Origin: Cylindrotheca closterium
Taxonomy: Eukaryota > Bacillariophyta > Bacillariophyceae > Bacillariales > Bacillariaceae
Direction of reading: 5' to 3'
NCBI GenBank assembly: GCA_933822405.4
Contig: CAKOGP040002269.1
Location: 1-64,000, forward strand
Length of the DNA stretch: 64,000 nucleotides
The notes under the pieces are model-generated. The model did not search any database and was not told where the DNA came from. It was given only the letters and a program-made list of their open reading frames with translations. Shown here in pieces: positions 21,275-30,947 of the stretch (positions within the stretch are counted from its first letter, which is position 1; the number at the start of each line of letters is the position of its first letter). Made by a program: the position numbers and the translations under genes.

Positions 21275-21633
21275 GGTTTCATTATTAGCAGCAGCAGCAG
21301 CAACAATATTGATGACAAATCAGAAAGAAACATAAACTGATGTTTCAAATTCGATCTGCGCGCCCGCATCGCTTATAAAGGTTGGGGGGAACTGCAGATG
21401 AGGGGGGAGAATCGGAATCTTAAGTTGAAAGTCGAAGAAATTTGAAAAATTGACGGTGGACAGAAAACATCTGGCAAAATACAGTAGGAGAAGACAACTG
21501 AGAAACCAGCAAACAAGACAAGTGAACATTACAGAGGTAGTTTGACGACAACATCATTATCGACACATCAGCTGACAAGAGAGAGAGAGAGAGAGAGAGA
21601 GACCAAATTGAGCTGAAAATTACAAGAAACAAC
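21275..21633. other. Intergenic with GA microsatellite
   Basis: Promoter region of the aldolase. It carries a GAGA tract at 21579-21602, about 32 nt before the ATG, probably in the 5' leader. No gene seen. Confidence 0.5.
21579..21602 (+). repeat. (GA)n microsatellite
   Basis: A pure GA run of about 24 nt directly upstream of the aldolase start. Confidence 0.9.
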
Positions 21634-22716
21634 ATGAGAATAGCAACGACATTGCTGAACGTGTTATTGATACTGATGACAATAGTATGTCAAGGGTCAT
21701 CAACATCGTCGGCTTCTTCTGTCTGCACGCAAAGCGATGAGAATTTTCAAAAAATGAGAGATCAACTACTCCATGGACACGGATTCTTGGCAGCCTTGGA
21801 CCAATCGGGAGGATCCACGCCAAGTGCGCTACAAAACTACCAGTATCCATCCGATTTGTACCAAGGAAACGAAGCTTCCATGTTTGAAGCCGTCCATGGC
21901 ATGCGATGTCGGATAATGCAAAGCCCTGTATTTTTGTCTCCACAGGAGAGTGCTGGTGGCGTTTTGGGGGCCATTTTGTTTGAAGATACCCTTCATCGCA
22001 CCGTCGAAGGCCAACAGACGGCCCAATATCTATGGAACACCAAACAGATCATTCCCTTTTTGAAAATTGATCAAGGATTATTGCCCAAAGTAGCAGGTGT
22101 TCAGCTCATGAAGCCGTTTGAGGAATCTCCACCAGCACCTTCGGCACCCTACTCCTCTTCCTCACTGGTGTCGCTCGAAGAAAAACTGCAAACCGCCAGA
22201 AACATGGGAGTCTTTGGCACCAAGATGCGATCCGTCATTCATGAAAATAATCCAAAAGGAATCAAAGTTGTAGTGGAACAACAATTTGACTATGGCAAGC
22301 GTATACTAAAGGCTGGATTGGTTCCCATTTTGGAACCTGAAGTCAATATTGAAAGTGCTGAGAAACAAGAATGCGAAGAAACTCTGAAGAAATGCCTGCT
22401 ACAAGCCTTGGATCAGTTGCAAGAAGAAAGCAGTGGTGGTGACGAGAATATTTCACAAGTCATTTTGAAACTATCCATACCTTGTCAAGACAATTTCTAT
22501 CAAGAATGCATGGATCATCCGGCCTGTCTAAAGGTGGTTGCTCTTTCGGGTGGATATTCCCAAGCAGAGGCAAATTCACGACTGTCGAAACAACCCAAAA
22601 TGATTGCTAGCTTTTCTCGGGCGCTGAGCGAGGGATTGACGCATAATCTCTCCGACGAAGAATTCAACAAGGTATTGGAAGCTTCCATTGCGAGTATTGT
22701 GCAAGCGTCGGTATAG
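21634..22716 (+). CDS. FBA: Class I fructose-1,6-bisphosphate aldolase, secretory/plastid-type N-terminus
   Basis: A 360-residue single-exon protein of the bacterial-type class I aldolase family. The start of the barrel reads GFLAALDQSGGSTPSAL (residues 49-65), later comes FGTKMRSVI, and ILKLSIP holds the expected Schiff-base lysine. The enzyme interconverts fructose-1,6-bisphosphate with dihydroxyacetone phosphate and glyceraldehyde-3-phosphate. The first 20-25 residues form a signal peptide (TTLLNVLLILMTIVCQG), so it enters the ER; a plastid or periplastid destination is likely in a diatom, but no aromatic ASAFAP-type motif is obvious. Class I aldolases of diatoms include pyrenoid-associated forms. 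A relic of this gene's 3' end lies at about 33953-34075. Confidence 0.88.
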   Translation: MRIATTLLNVLLILMTIVCQGSSTSSASSVCTQSDENFQKMRDQLLHGHGFLAALDQSGGSTPSALQNYQYPSDLYQGNEASMFEAVHGMRCRIMQSPVFLSPQESAGGVLGAILFEDTLHRTVEGQQTAQYLWNTKQIIPFLKIDQGLLPKVAGVQLMKPFEESPPAPSAPYSSSSLVSLEEKLQTARNMGVFGTKMRSVIHENNPKGIKVVVEQQFDYGKRILKAGLVPILEPEVNIESAEKQECEETLKKCLLQALDQLQEESSGGDENISQVILKLSIPCQDNFYQECMDHPACLKVVALSGGYSQAEANSRLSKQPKMIASFSRALSEGLTHNLSDEEFNKVLEASIASIVQASV

Positions 22717-23525
22717 TACGTGTATAATGTAGTAGTACATTATCGTCTTTCCTGGTAGTAGATGGGGTTCTCAAATTTCGCTACGGCACTATGCGCCTGG
22801 TAATGCTCTTGTCGCGTTTCAAAATGCGTGTCAAGACATAGTTTTAGATGGATCTTGCCTCAGTCTTGAAAGGCCACGACTACGATAGACAGCTCTCGCA
22901 GAAAAGGTAATATAATATGAACCATTGTCCTCCGTTTTTATTTTAGTTCTAGTATCGTACGGACTCAGTCTCACTCAATCTTTGGTAAGCGAGAGCGCAA
23001 GGATTGTGAGCGGTTCTGGACCATTTGCAACTGAAACTACAAATTTTGTATTATTTTCAACGAAATGCCCTTCTTTCCGCAAGGAGAAGAATTTGGTAAC
23101 CCCCCTCCCCTGCCTGCATGAAGAAATCGAAAGTTTGAAAGCTAAGCTGTGTTAATTGACTCTGGAAAACGCGGAAATTCGCGAAGAAATTCTATCGTAA
23201 TAGAGTGAAAAGAACACCTTCTCAAGGAGGCCGGAGTGACCAAAGAGCTTCAAAGGGCAGTTCCCTCCTTTCAAAATTAATACCGCTCATTTCGCAAAAC
23301 GATTCTTCGGAATATAGCGAAAGGGAAGTGACCAAGGAGTCTCAAAGGGCAGATCTCTCCTTATTTTAATTATTGCCGCACACTATTGTGAACAGGAATT
23401 GTGGGCGGTCCGATACAATTTGTGCCACATTTTTGGTCTTAAACTTGGACCATAGGCAACTCTCTGGTGCACATCCCTCACAATCTTCATTTCTGCTCGG
23501 TATCATCAAACTTATCACTGCAACA
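22717..23525. other. Intergenic with decayed coding relic and duplicated box
   Basis: Contains a plus-strand open stretch (about 22925-23155) with a coiled-coil-like end (LHEEIESLKAKL) that has a degenerate counterpart upstream of T2 (about 26815-27000). Two copies of a box with TGACCAA(A/G)GAG...TCAAAGGGCAG lie at 23231-23268 and 23323-23360, about 92 bp apart. No intact gene. Confidence 0.5.
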
Positions 23526-26483
23526 ATGAGCAGTCCCCTCAAAGATTCAAAAGCATCCAAACCTGATAATATGACTATCATTGAGAATGCTGACGATGCT
23601 GCGCCTACTAATGGGGGAGAGAAAACGAGAATTCGCGACAGGTCTTCTCGAAAGAGGAGATCAGATTCCAAGGGTCGGAGAAGTAGATCAGCATCCAAGG
23701 GTAGCAAAAGCTCCCACAAAATGAGCAGTGGAAGCGGCCACAGACGACGCACCAAGAAAGCTGGAATGAAATCTTCGTCGCACAGCAAAGAAAGTAATAG
23801 CGGCCCATCAGAACTTTTGTATGGAGACAAAAACACCAAGGCAAAAGCAAATGCATCACGGGGTACGACAAGGTCCCTAAAACCAGGTGCTGAGCTTGTC
23901 AGTTCATCAGGAAAAAGGAGGGACACCCTCAGCATAGCTGAAAGTACTGAAATATTGTACGGAGACGAAGATGCTAAGTCGAAAGCAAAGGCATCACGAA
24001 GCTCGAAAGGTTCACTCAGACCCGGTGCTGAGCTTGTCTGTTCGTCTGGACACAGCAAGAGTACTAGCGATACCGCCCATACTATCGCAGTATTGTACGG
24101 AGATGCCGATGCCAAGTCGAAAGCAAAGGCATCATCGAATTCGAAAAAATCCCATAAACCCGGTGTTGAGCGTTTCAGTTTGTCTGGACACAGCAAGAGC
24201 ACTGGCGACACCGACCACATTACTGCAGTCTTGTACGGAGACGAAGATACCAAGGCGAAAGCAAAGGCATTACGAAATTTCAAAAGATCTGTCAATCCTG
24301 GTGTGGAACTTGTCGGTGCATCTGGACATAGTAGGAGCACCAGTAGCAGCAACCAAAGCACACAAATCTTGTATGGGATGGGTACCGAAGATGCCAAAGC
24401 AAAGTCAAAAGTAATGCTGGGATCTTCTTCCCACCAAAGCAGTAAAAGTATCGGCACAAAGAGTACTGTCGAGATCCTCTATGGAGATGACGACGATGAT
24501 GATGCCAAGAACAAACTGAAGAAGGGATCAGGAAGCTCCAGATCCAACAAGAATCCGGGAGTGGAACGCATGGGCAGATCATCGAGGAGTATGACTCCGC
24601 CAGTGGATGGGCATGTGGTTCCATGGATGATGATTGAAGATGATTCCAATTCGTCACAGGCGAAAGACTCAATTGTTGGGGATGGGCAAACTGTGGCGTC
24701 CAAGAAGGATCGAAAGTCAGGAAAGAAAGAGAAAGTTTCGAACAAATTGTGGATTTTTTTGACTGTCGCCATTCTTGTCATTGGCTGTGGACTGACAGCC
24801 GTTGCTGTTCTCAGAAAAGGCGACGATGATCAAGGTGAACAGGTTCAAGAACATGATTCCTATGATCCTACTACTGAATCGCCCGAACTTGTATCCGAGG
24901 CTCCAGCCGGTTCCCCAAATGGCACACCAACAGCGGTACCATCCAAAAAGCAGGTTCTGGATCCACCAAGCCCGGAAGACTGTGCTGCCATTAGGAACAA
25001 CCAAACAATTCCGGGAGATAAAACATTGTCTGAGAGCAACTGGAATGCCAACATTCAGATCAATGTCAAGGGTGAAACTGGAATGACTGACGAAATGGTA
25101 CAGCAACTATTAGATTCAATTCAAGAGCTCTTGCTTCCGGCCATGGCTGGTTGCACGAATGGCAATCACCGAAAGCTAATCGAATTGGAAAAAACAGTCA
25201 TCCCAGGAGCCTCCAAAGAAATGGAAGAAATTCTTGACGAGTCTCGATATGCGATTCTATTCGCCAGTGTCAACGGTGAATTGCTGAAAGATGCAGTCTG
25301 TGTGGATGCAACAACTCCCGAGCTATGTTATGTTGTCCTTGTCGAGTTTTCTTTACTACTGGATGCTGATATTACTTCTGCCGGTGTTGAGGCCATTATA
25401 TCGGAGAAATGGGCAAACGGCAAGAACATGGTATCAAAGTTGGAGCTTGATGATTTGTTCCTATCAGTGAATGCAAGAAATATTATTGATGTGACGCCTT
25501 CCGAAGCTCCATCTGCCCCGCCAACTGATGTTTCATCTAGACTGCCAAGCAACAGTCCGACGAAGTCTCCTACAGCACAGCCGGCAACAGAAGGTCCTGA
25601 TAGCATCCCAACGCTCGTGCCAGTGCCGCAATCAACGCGTGTCCCAGGTACTCCAACATCCATTCCTGTTGAAGCACCTACGTTGGCTCCCATTCGATCT
25701 CCTTCTGCTATGCCAACGGGCGCTCCAAGTACGACCTCGCCATCTGCAATGTCACTCATGACTCCACCTTCTGCATCAACATCGATGCCAGTTGTCGGGC
25801 CATCGCCTCCGCCAACCGTATCACCAACAACTTTGGTCTCAAGCCCACCGTCCACGAAGCCATCGATAGCAACAGACGCTTTGTCAACACCTAGCCCTAT
25901 GATTGAGCAAACGTTATCACCGACAGGCTTGACGTCAAGCCCGGTCTCCACAAAGCCATCGATGACACCATTTTCGTCACCAACATACATGCCAGTGGTC
26001 GGACCAACGCCTCCTCCAACTGTATCATCGACTGCTTTGGCTTCAATCTCACCATCAATAACGCCAACACCTGATCCAACAATGAAGCCTATCGTGGCAA
26101 CACCAAATCCAATTGCTATTCCCAGTCGTGCTCCAACAGCAAAACCGACGCCTGGGCCCACGCCAGCTCCAACATCTGCTCCGACACCTATACCAACACC
26201 AAATCCTACCCCCGAACCAACTCCGAATCCAACAACAACTGCTCCAATCTCTCGTGCTCCTACGAGCTTATTCTGCTGCTCGAAAAATTTAAAAGACTGC
26301 AATATCCCTGATCCATCATGCAATTCTAGCTTACTAAGCTGCAGCAATTGCAATGGGTATTTCATTGTGCAAGGCAGCTGCACAGGGATCGCCAAATTTG
26401 AGGATTGCACTAACAATTTGCTTGGCTGCTGTGCGACGCTTAGTTGTGTTGCACAGGATTTATTCTCTTCACGATGCGAGTAG
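23526..26483 (+). CDS. T1: wall-facing single-pass protein with YGD repeats, PTS stalk and Cys-rich tip
   Basis: 985 residues from the ATG at 23526, where alignment with T2-T4 starts (ACAATGAGTAG context). In order: a Ser/Arg/Lys-rich tail; six repeats at about 97-350 with core [16 protein letters not shown]; a membrane helix at about 405-428 (LWIFLTVAILVIGCGLTAV); an outer domain at about 478-653 ([10 protein letters not shown]... and a Cys pair); a Pro/Thr/Ser-rich stalk at about 659-913; and a tip at about 914-985 with 14 Cys. There is no N-terminal signal peptide, so the helix is probably a signal anchor with the basic tail in the cytosol (type II); this is an inference. The tip resembles Cys-rich, CBM1-like ends. 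A role at the wall or in adhesion is plausible but unproven. Confidence 0.8.
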   Translation: MSSPLKDSKASKPDNMTIIENADDAAPTNGGEKTRIRDRSSRKRRSDSKGRRSRSASKGSKSSHKMSSGSGHRRRTKKAGMKSSSHSKESNSGPSELLYGDKNTKAKANASRGTTRSLKPGAELVSSSGKRRDTLSIAESTEILYGDEDAKSKAKASRSSKGSLRPGAELVCSSGHSKSTSDTAHTIAVLYGDADAKSKAKASSNSKKSHKPGVERFSLSGHSKSTGDTDHITAVLYGDEDTKAKAKALRNFKRSVNPGVELVGASGHSRSTSSSNQSTQILYGMGTEDAKAKSKVMLGSSSHQSSKSIGTKSTVEILYGDDDDDDAKNKLKKGSGSSRSNKNPGVERMGRSSRSMTPPVDGHVVPWMMIEDDSNSSQAKDSIVGDGQTVASKKDRKSGKKEKVSNKLWIFLTVAILVIGCGLTAVAVLRKGDDDQGEQVQEHDSYDPTTESPELVSEAPAGSPNGTPTAVPSKKQVLDPPSPEDCAAIRNNQTIPGDKTLSESNWNANIQINVKGETGMTDEMVQQLLDSIQELLLPAMAGCTNGNHRKLIELEKTVIPGASKEMEEILDESRYAILFASVNGELLKDAVCVDATTPELCYVVLVEFSLLLDADITSAGVEAIISEKWANGKNMVSKLELDDLFLSVNARNIIDVTPSEAPSAPPTDVSSRLPSNSPTKSPTAQPATEGPDSIPTLVPVPQSTRVPGTPTSIPVEAPTLAPIRSPSAMPTGAPSTTSPSAMSLMTPPSASTSMPVVGPSPPPTVSPTTLVSSPPSTKPSIATDALSTPSPMIEQTLSPTGLTSSPVSTKPSMTPFSSPTYMPVVGPTPPPTVSSTALASISPSITPTPDPTMKPIVATPNPIAIPSRAPTAKPTPGPTPAPTSAPTPIPTPNPTPEPTPNPTTTAPISRAPTSLFCCSKNLKDCNIPDPSCNSSLLSCSNCNGYFIVQGSCTGIAKFEDCTNNLLGCCATLSCVAQDLFSSRCE

Positions 26484-27212
26484 TAGGCATGCGAATTTGC
26501 ATGGTCAAAATAGCTAACATGAAGGCATCAATTGTAACTGATAGGTCTTGCCTGTTTGCGAATTTGATCAAGGACTATATTATAAAATATACGGCCAAAA
26601 AGCCCATTGGTACAGTACAAGCTTTTGCGTCGGCCGCCTCGAAGCCCGACGCCATATCAACGCCGCAACCAACGTGTGTGCCAGGTCCCCCGACATTCAT
26701 TTCTAGCTGTTGATGCAACATTCATTCCTAGCTGTTGATGCACCCACGTTGCCTCAATCAATTTTCTGTAGAGAGACGGAACGCACTATGGAACGCAGTC
26801 TGAAGTGGCCCAAGAGGATTGTGAGCGATTTTTCTGGACCGTCCGAATTCCGAATCATCGAAGAGGTACGAATCCCACGATATTTTTCAACAAATATAAA
26901 AATAGCTCCTCGTTCCAAGGAAAAGAACCACCTGAATGAAGGAATCGAAAGTTTGGTACGAATTTTAAAACAGCCGGCGTTAATTATGGTGCGAAAACGG
27001 AGTTTCGCAAAAGTGTTTACGCAATATTTTACACGTAGATGAGCGAAAGGATACCGGAGTTTCAAGGGTAGTTCACTCTTTGTTCATGCCACGCATTTAA
27101 CGAATGCAGAAAGAATGGACCGCCGTCCAAAACAATACCCAACAATAACTCTGTGAACATTATCCGTCACAATATTCAACTCTTTTGAATCTTCAACCCT
27201 ATCCCAGTAACA
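26484..27212. other. Intergenic with relic of another array gene
   Basis: About 26640-26765 matches the PTS-stalk coding DNA of the array (compare 25615-25690), with stops and a 25-bp tandem duplication at about 26690-26740. About 26815-27000 matches the relic upstream of T1. A third copy of the TCAAGGG(C/T)AG box lies at 27051-27080. Confidence 0.6.
26690..26740 (+). repeat. 25-bp tandem repeat, two copies
   Basis: The unit ACATTCATTTCTAGCTGTTG plus ATGCA is repeated once with a single T/C difference, inside the relic between T1 and T2. Confidence 0.85.
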
Positions 27213-30050
27213 ATGAGTAGTCCCCTCTCATATTCAAAAGTATCCATACCTGATGCTATGGCTGTTACTAAGAATGATAATGATGCTGTGCCAAATAACA
27301 TTAGAGACATGACGAAAAGTCACAGCAGTTCTAGTAGGAGGCGATCAGATTCCAAGGGTCGGGGAAGGAGATCAGCATCCGAGGGTCGCAAAAGCTCCCA
27401 CAAGATGAGCAGCAGACGACGCACTCAGAACTCTCCATTGCGATCTTCGTCACACAGCAAAGGGAGTAATAACGGCCCGTCGGAACTTTTCTACGGAGAT
27501 GAAGATGCCAAGGCGAAAGCAAAGGCATCCCGGGGTTCGAAAAGGTCCTCCTCCAAGCGAGGTGCTGAGCTTGCAAGTCCATCAGGAAAAAGCAGGGGCA
27601 CTGTCAGCACAGCAGAAAGTACTGAAATATTGTATGGAGATGCCGATGCCAAGGCGAAAGCACAGGCATCACGGGGTTCAAAAAGGTCCTCCTCCAAGCC
27701 CGGTGTTGAGCGCGTCAGTTCGTCTGGACACAGCAAAAGCACTGGCGAAACCGACCATAGCCCTGCATTATTGTACGGAGACGAAGATGCCAAGGCAAAA
27801 ACAAAGGCATCACAAGGCTCCAAAAGATCTGTCAAACCTGGTGTGGAAGCTGTCGGTGCATCTGGACATTATAAGAGCACCATTAGCAGCAACCAAACCA
27901 TACAAATCTTGTATGGGAAGAGCGACCAAGATGCCAAACCAAAGTCAAAAGCAATGCTGGGACGTTCTTCCCATCACAGCAAGAAAAGTACCGGCACAAT
28001 GAGTACCATCGAGATCGTTTACGGAGATGAAATTGATAATGATGCCAAGAACAAACTGAAGAAGGGATCGCGAATGTCGACATCCAACAAACCTGGAGTG
28101 GAACACGTGACTGAAAAAGAATCACTGCGCAGACAATCGAGGAGTATTACCCCCTTAGAGGCCGGCCACGTGGTCGCAGGCATGGTGATTGAAGATGACT
28201 CCAATTCGAAGGAACCAATTGTGAACGATGGACAATCGGTGGTGTCCAAGAAGCGGAAGTCAGGAAAGAAAGAGAAAGTTTCTTACAAAATGTGGATTAT
28301 TTTGACTGTAGCCATTCTTGTCGTTGGCGGTGGACTGACAGCCTTTGCTGTTCTCAGAAAAGGCGACGATGATCAAGGTGCACAGGTTCAAGAACATGAC
28401 TCCTATGATCCTACTACTGAATCGCCCGAACTTGTATCCGAGGCTCCAGCCGGTTCCCCAAATGGCACACCAACAGCGGTACCATCATCCAAAAAGCAGG
28501 TTCTGGATCCACCAAGCCCGGAAGACTGTGCTGCCATTAGGAACAACCAAACCATTTCAGGGAACAACAACACACTGTCTGAGAGCAACTGGAATGCCAA
28601 CATTCAGATCAATGTCAAGGGTGAAACTGGAATGACTAACGAAATGATACAGGAATTGTTGGATTCCATTCAAGCGCTCCTGCTTCCAGCCATGGCTGGT
28701 TGCAGCGTTGGATATCGGCGAAAGCTGTCTCAATCGGCAAAACCAGTCATGCCCGGAGCATCTCGAGAGCTGAAAGGATTTCTCGACGAGTCTCGATATG
28801 CCATTCTATATGCCCATGTCACAGGCGAATTGCTAAAAGGTGCAATCTGCTTGGATGCAACAGCTCCCGAGTTGTGCTATGTTGTCCTTGTCGAGTTTTC
28901 TTTAGTTTTGGATGCTGACATTAGTTCTGCCGATGTTGAGGCTATTATATTGGACGAATGGAGAAATGGTGACAACATTGTTTCAAAATTGGACCTTGAT
29001 GACTTGTTCCTATCAGTGAAAGCAAAAAATATCATGAATATGGCGCCTTCTGAAGCTCCATCTGCCCCACCAACTGGTGCTTTATCCACATCGCCAAGCA
29101 AGAGGCCGACAGAGTCTCCTACAGTTCAGTCACTAACAGAGGTTCCTAGACGCCCGACACCCGTACCGCTGCTTGAATCAACGCCAGTGTTAGACATATC
29201 TACATCTATTCCTGTTGATGCACCCACGTCGATTCCCATTCAATCTCCTTCTACGATGCCAACAGATGATGCAAGTATGACTCCACCTTCTTCATCAACA
29301 TCGGTGCCAGTGATCGGGCCATCACCTCTGCCAACCGTGTCACCGATAGCTTTCTCTTCCAGCTCACCGTCCACCACGAAGCCATCGATAGGAATTGACG
29401 TTTTGTCAACACCTAGCCCTACGATGGGGTCAAGTGCATCACCGACTGGGTTGACTTCAAGGTCGCCAGCCACAAAGCCATCGATGATACCATCTTCTTC
29501 ACCAACACACATGCCAGTTGTCGAACCAACGCCTCCTCCAACTGTATCATCGACTGCTTTGGCTTCAATCTCACCATCAATAACGCCAACACCTGGTCCA
29601 ACAATGAAGCTTACCGTGGCGGCACCAAATCCAACTGCCATTCCCGGTCGTGTTCCAACAGCACAACCGACGCCTGGGCCCACGCCAGCTCCAACATCTG
29701 CTCCGACACCTATCCCAACACCCGGATCGACACCCAATCCAACGCCTATTCGAACACCTCTCCCAACACCAAATCCTACTCCCGAACCAACTCCCGGTCC
29801 GACCACTGCTCTGACGGCTGCTGCCCCTGACAGCTTGTTCTGCTGTTCGAACAACTTGAGAGACTGCAATATCCCTGATCCATGGTGCAATTCCAGCGTG
29901 TTAAACTGCATCAATTGCAATGGGTTTTTCATTGTGCAAGGTAGCTGCATCGGCATCGCCAAATTTGAGGATTGCAGCAACAATGTGTTTGGCTGCTGTG
30001 GGACGCTTCGCTGTGTCGTACAGGATTTATTCTTTCTGCGATGCGAGTAG
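27213..30050 (+). CDS. T2: wall-facing single-pass protein with YGD repeats
   Basis: 945 residues, paralogue of T1. Five internal repeats with the ILYGDxDAKAKA core lie at about 92-300, the membrane helix at about 357-380 ([18 protein letters not shown]), the outer domain at about 431-609, the PTS stalk at about 611-871 with runs of PTPxPTP, and the Cys-rich tip at about 875-945. T2 is closest to T1: 28380-28550 is almost identical to 24832-25005, differing by a few bases and one inserted codon, whereas flanking parts differ much more. This is a pattern expected from gene conversion. It has no signal peptide and is a single exon. Topology and role are as inferred for T1. Confidence 0.8.
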   Translation: MSSPLSYSKVSIPDAMAVTKNDNDAVPNNIRDMTKSHSSSSRRRSDSKGRGRRSASEGRKSSHKMSSRRRTQNSPLRSSSHSKGSNNGPSELFYGDEDAKAKAKASRGSKRSSSKRGAELASPSGKSRGTVSTAESTEILYGDADAKAKAQASRGSKRSSSKPGVERVSSSGHSKSTGETDHSPALLYGDEDAKAKTKASQGSKRSVKPGVEAVGASGHYKSTISSNQTIQILYGKSDQDAKPKSKAMLGRSSHHSKKSTGTMSTIEIVYGDEIDNDAKNKLKKGSRMSTSNKPGVEHVTEKESLRRQSRSITPLEAGHVVAGMVIEDDSNSKEPIVNDGQSVVSKKRKSGKKEKVSYKMWIILTVAILVVGGGLTAFAVLRKGDDDQGAQVQEHDSYDPTTESPELVSEAPAGSPNGTPTAVPSSKKQVLDPPSPEDCAAIRNNQTISGNNNTLSESNWNANIQINVKGETGMTNEMIQELLDSIQALLLPAMAGCSVGYRRKLSQSAKPVMPGASRELKGFLDESRYAILYAHVTGELLKGAICLDATAPELCYVVLVEFSLVLDADISSADVEAIILDEWRNGDNIVSKLDLDDLFLSVKAKNIMNMAPSEAPSAPPTGALSTSPSKRPTESPTVQSLTEVPRRPTPVPLLESTPVLDISTSIPVDAPTSIPIQSPSTMPTDDASMTPPSSSTSVPVIGPSPLPTVSPIAFSSSSPSTTKPSIGIDVLSTPSPTMGSSASPTGLTSRSPATKPSMIPSSSPTHMPVVEPTPPPTVSSTALASISPSITPTPGPTMKLTVAAPNPTAIPGRVPTAQPTPGPTPAPTSAPTPIPTPGSTPNPTPIRTPLPTPNPTPEPTPGPTTALTAAAPDSLFCCSNNLRDCNIPDPWCNSSVLNCINCNGFFIVQGSCIGIAKFEDCSNNVFGCCGTLRCVVQDLFFLRCE

Positions 30051-30947
30051 TAAAGATACTCTAAATTGCATGGTCAAAATAGCTAAAATCAATACATTCG
30101 TCACCGTGTACCTACCTGTGTCCTCTAGCTCAAGATCTTCGGATGATTTATTTGAAGTTTGTCCAAGCTTTTTGACGAAAAATACGGTAAAATGGTACTG
30201 TACGTCACTGTCCATATATTTGATTGTTCTTCTGCAGTTGCTTGACCCTGCATCTCTCAATAATACTGTCTTGTGATGAATTTCTAATATGTGGCTTGCT
30301 ACAAATCGAGCACCGCTACCGGTACCGTCATTAATACTGCCAAAAAGGCATGGTGCGTTAGACACAGATGGCTCGAAATACATATTTTGAGCAGCACCAG
30401 TATGGTAGTTATTTTACTTTCGTAACATTCATGTACTGGTACCCTGGTACCAGGTACACGTGTACACGTGTGCCATCTCCAATCATTTACCCTAATAACC
30501 TGGCAGTCGAGCATGTGCAACCAGTTTTTATTTTTCTAAAACCCATTTTATATCACTACTACCACAAAATACTGTAGTTATGTTTTCAGTATTTTGAGAT
30601 GATTATTTATCATTTTTTGGACGCATGTCATTGGGGCTCTGTCGTGCACATATGCCCCGCAAGGATACTGTAGCCCTTGTTTCGCAACGCGGATATTACA
30701 CGCTTGCACATGACGACGAGGAATGGTACATAGGAAAACGATTGTGGGCTGGTATGCTGAGTGTGTTCGGAGGAATGGGACAACCGTCTGAACTTGTTTT
30801 ACGAGCAAACATTTATAATGCAATGAAATTGTCGGTTCGTTTCCTTCTTCAAAACCACCGCAATCACAATAGTAGCATCCTATTGCTTCCGCTTTTTCTT
30901 CACATTATTCAACTCGGTTTGCTATCCTAAACCCTATCTCAGCAACA
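30051..30947. other. Intergenic between T2 and T3
   Basis: Contains GGTACC/ACACGTGT palindromic clusters at about 30316 and 30436-30475 and, at 30798-30825, a relative of the box TTTACGACCAAACATTTAT found twice upstream of T4. No gene seen. Confidence 0.5.

Noticed and set aside
24292..26416. Long minus-strand open frames opposite T1 (also opposite T2 and T4), rich in Gly/Val
   Set aside because: They are antisense to Pro/Thr/Ser codons of the stalk and to the Ser/Lys repeats, and they vary with them; the plus strand has consistent domains and paralogy.
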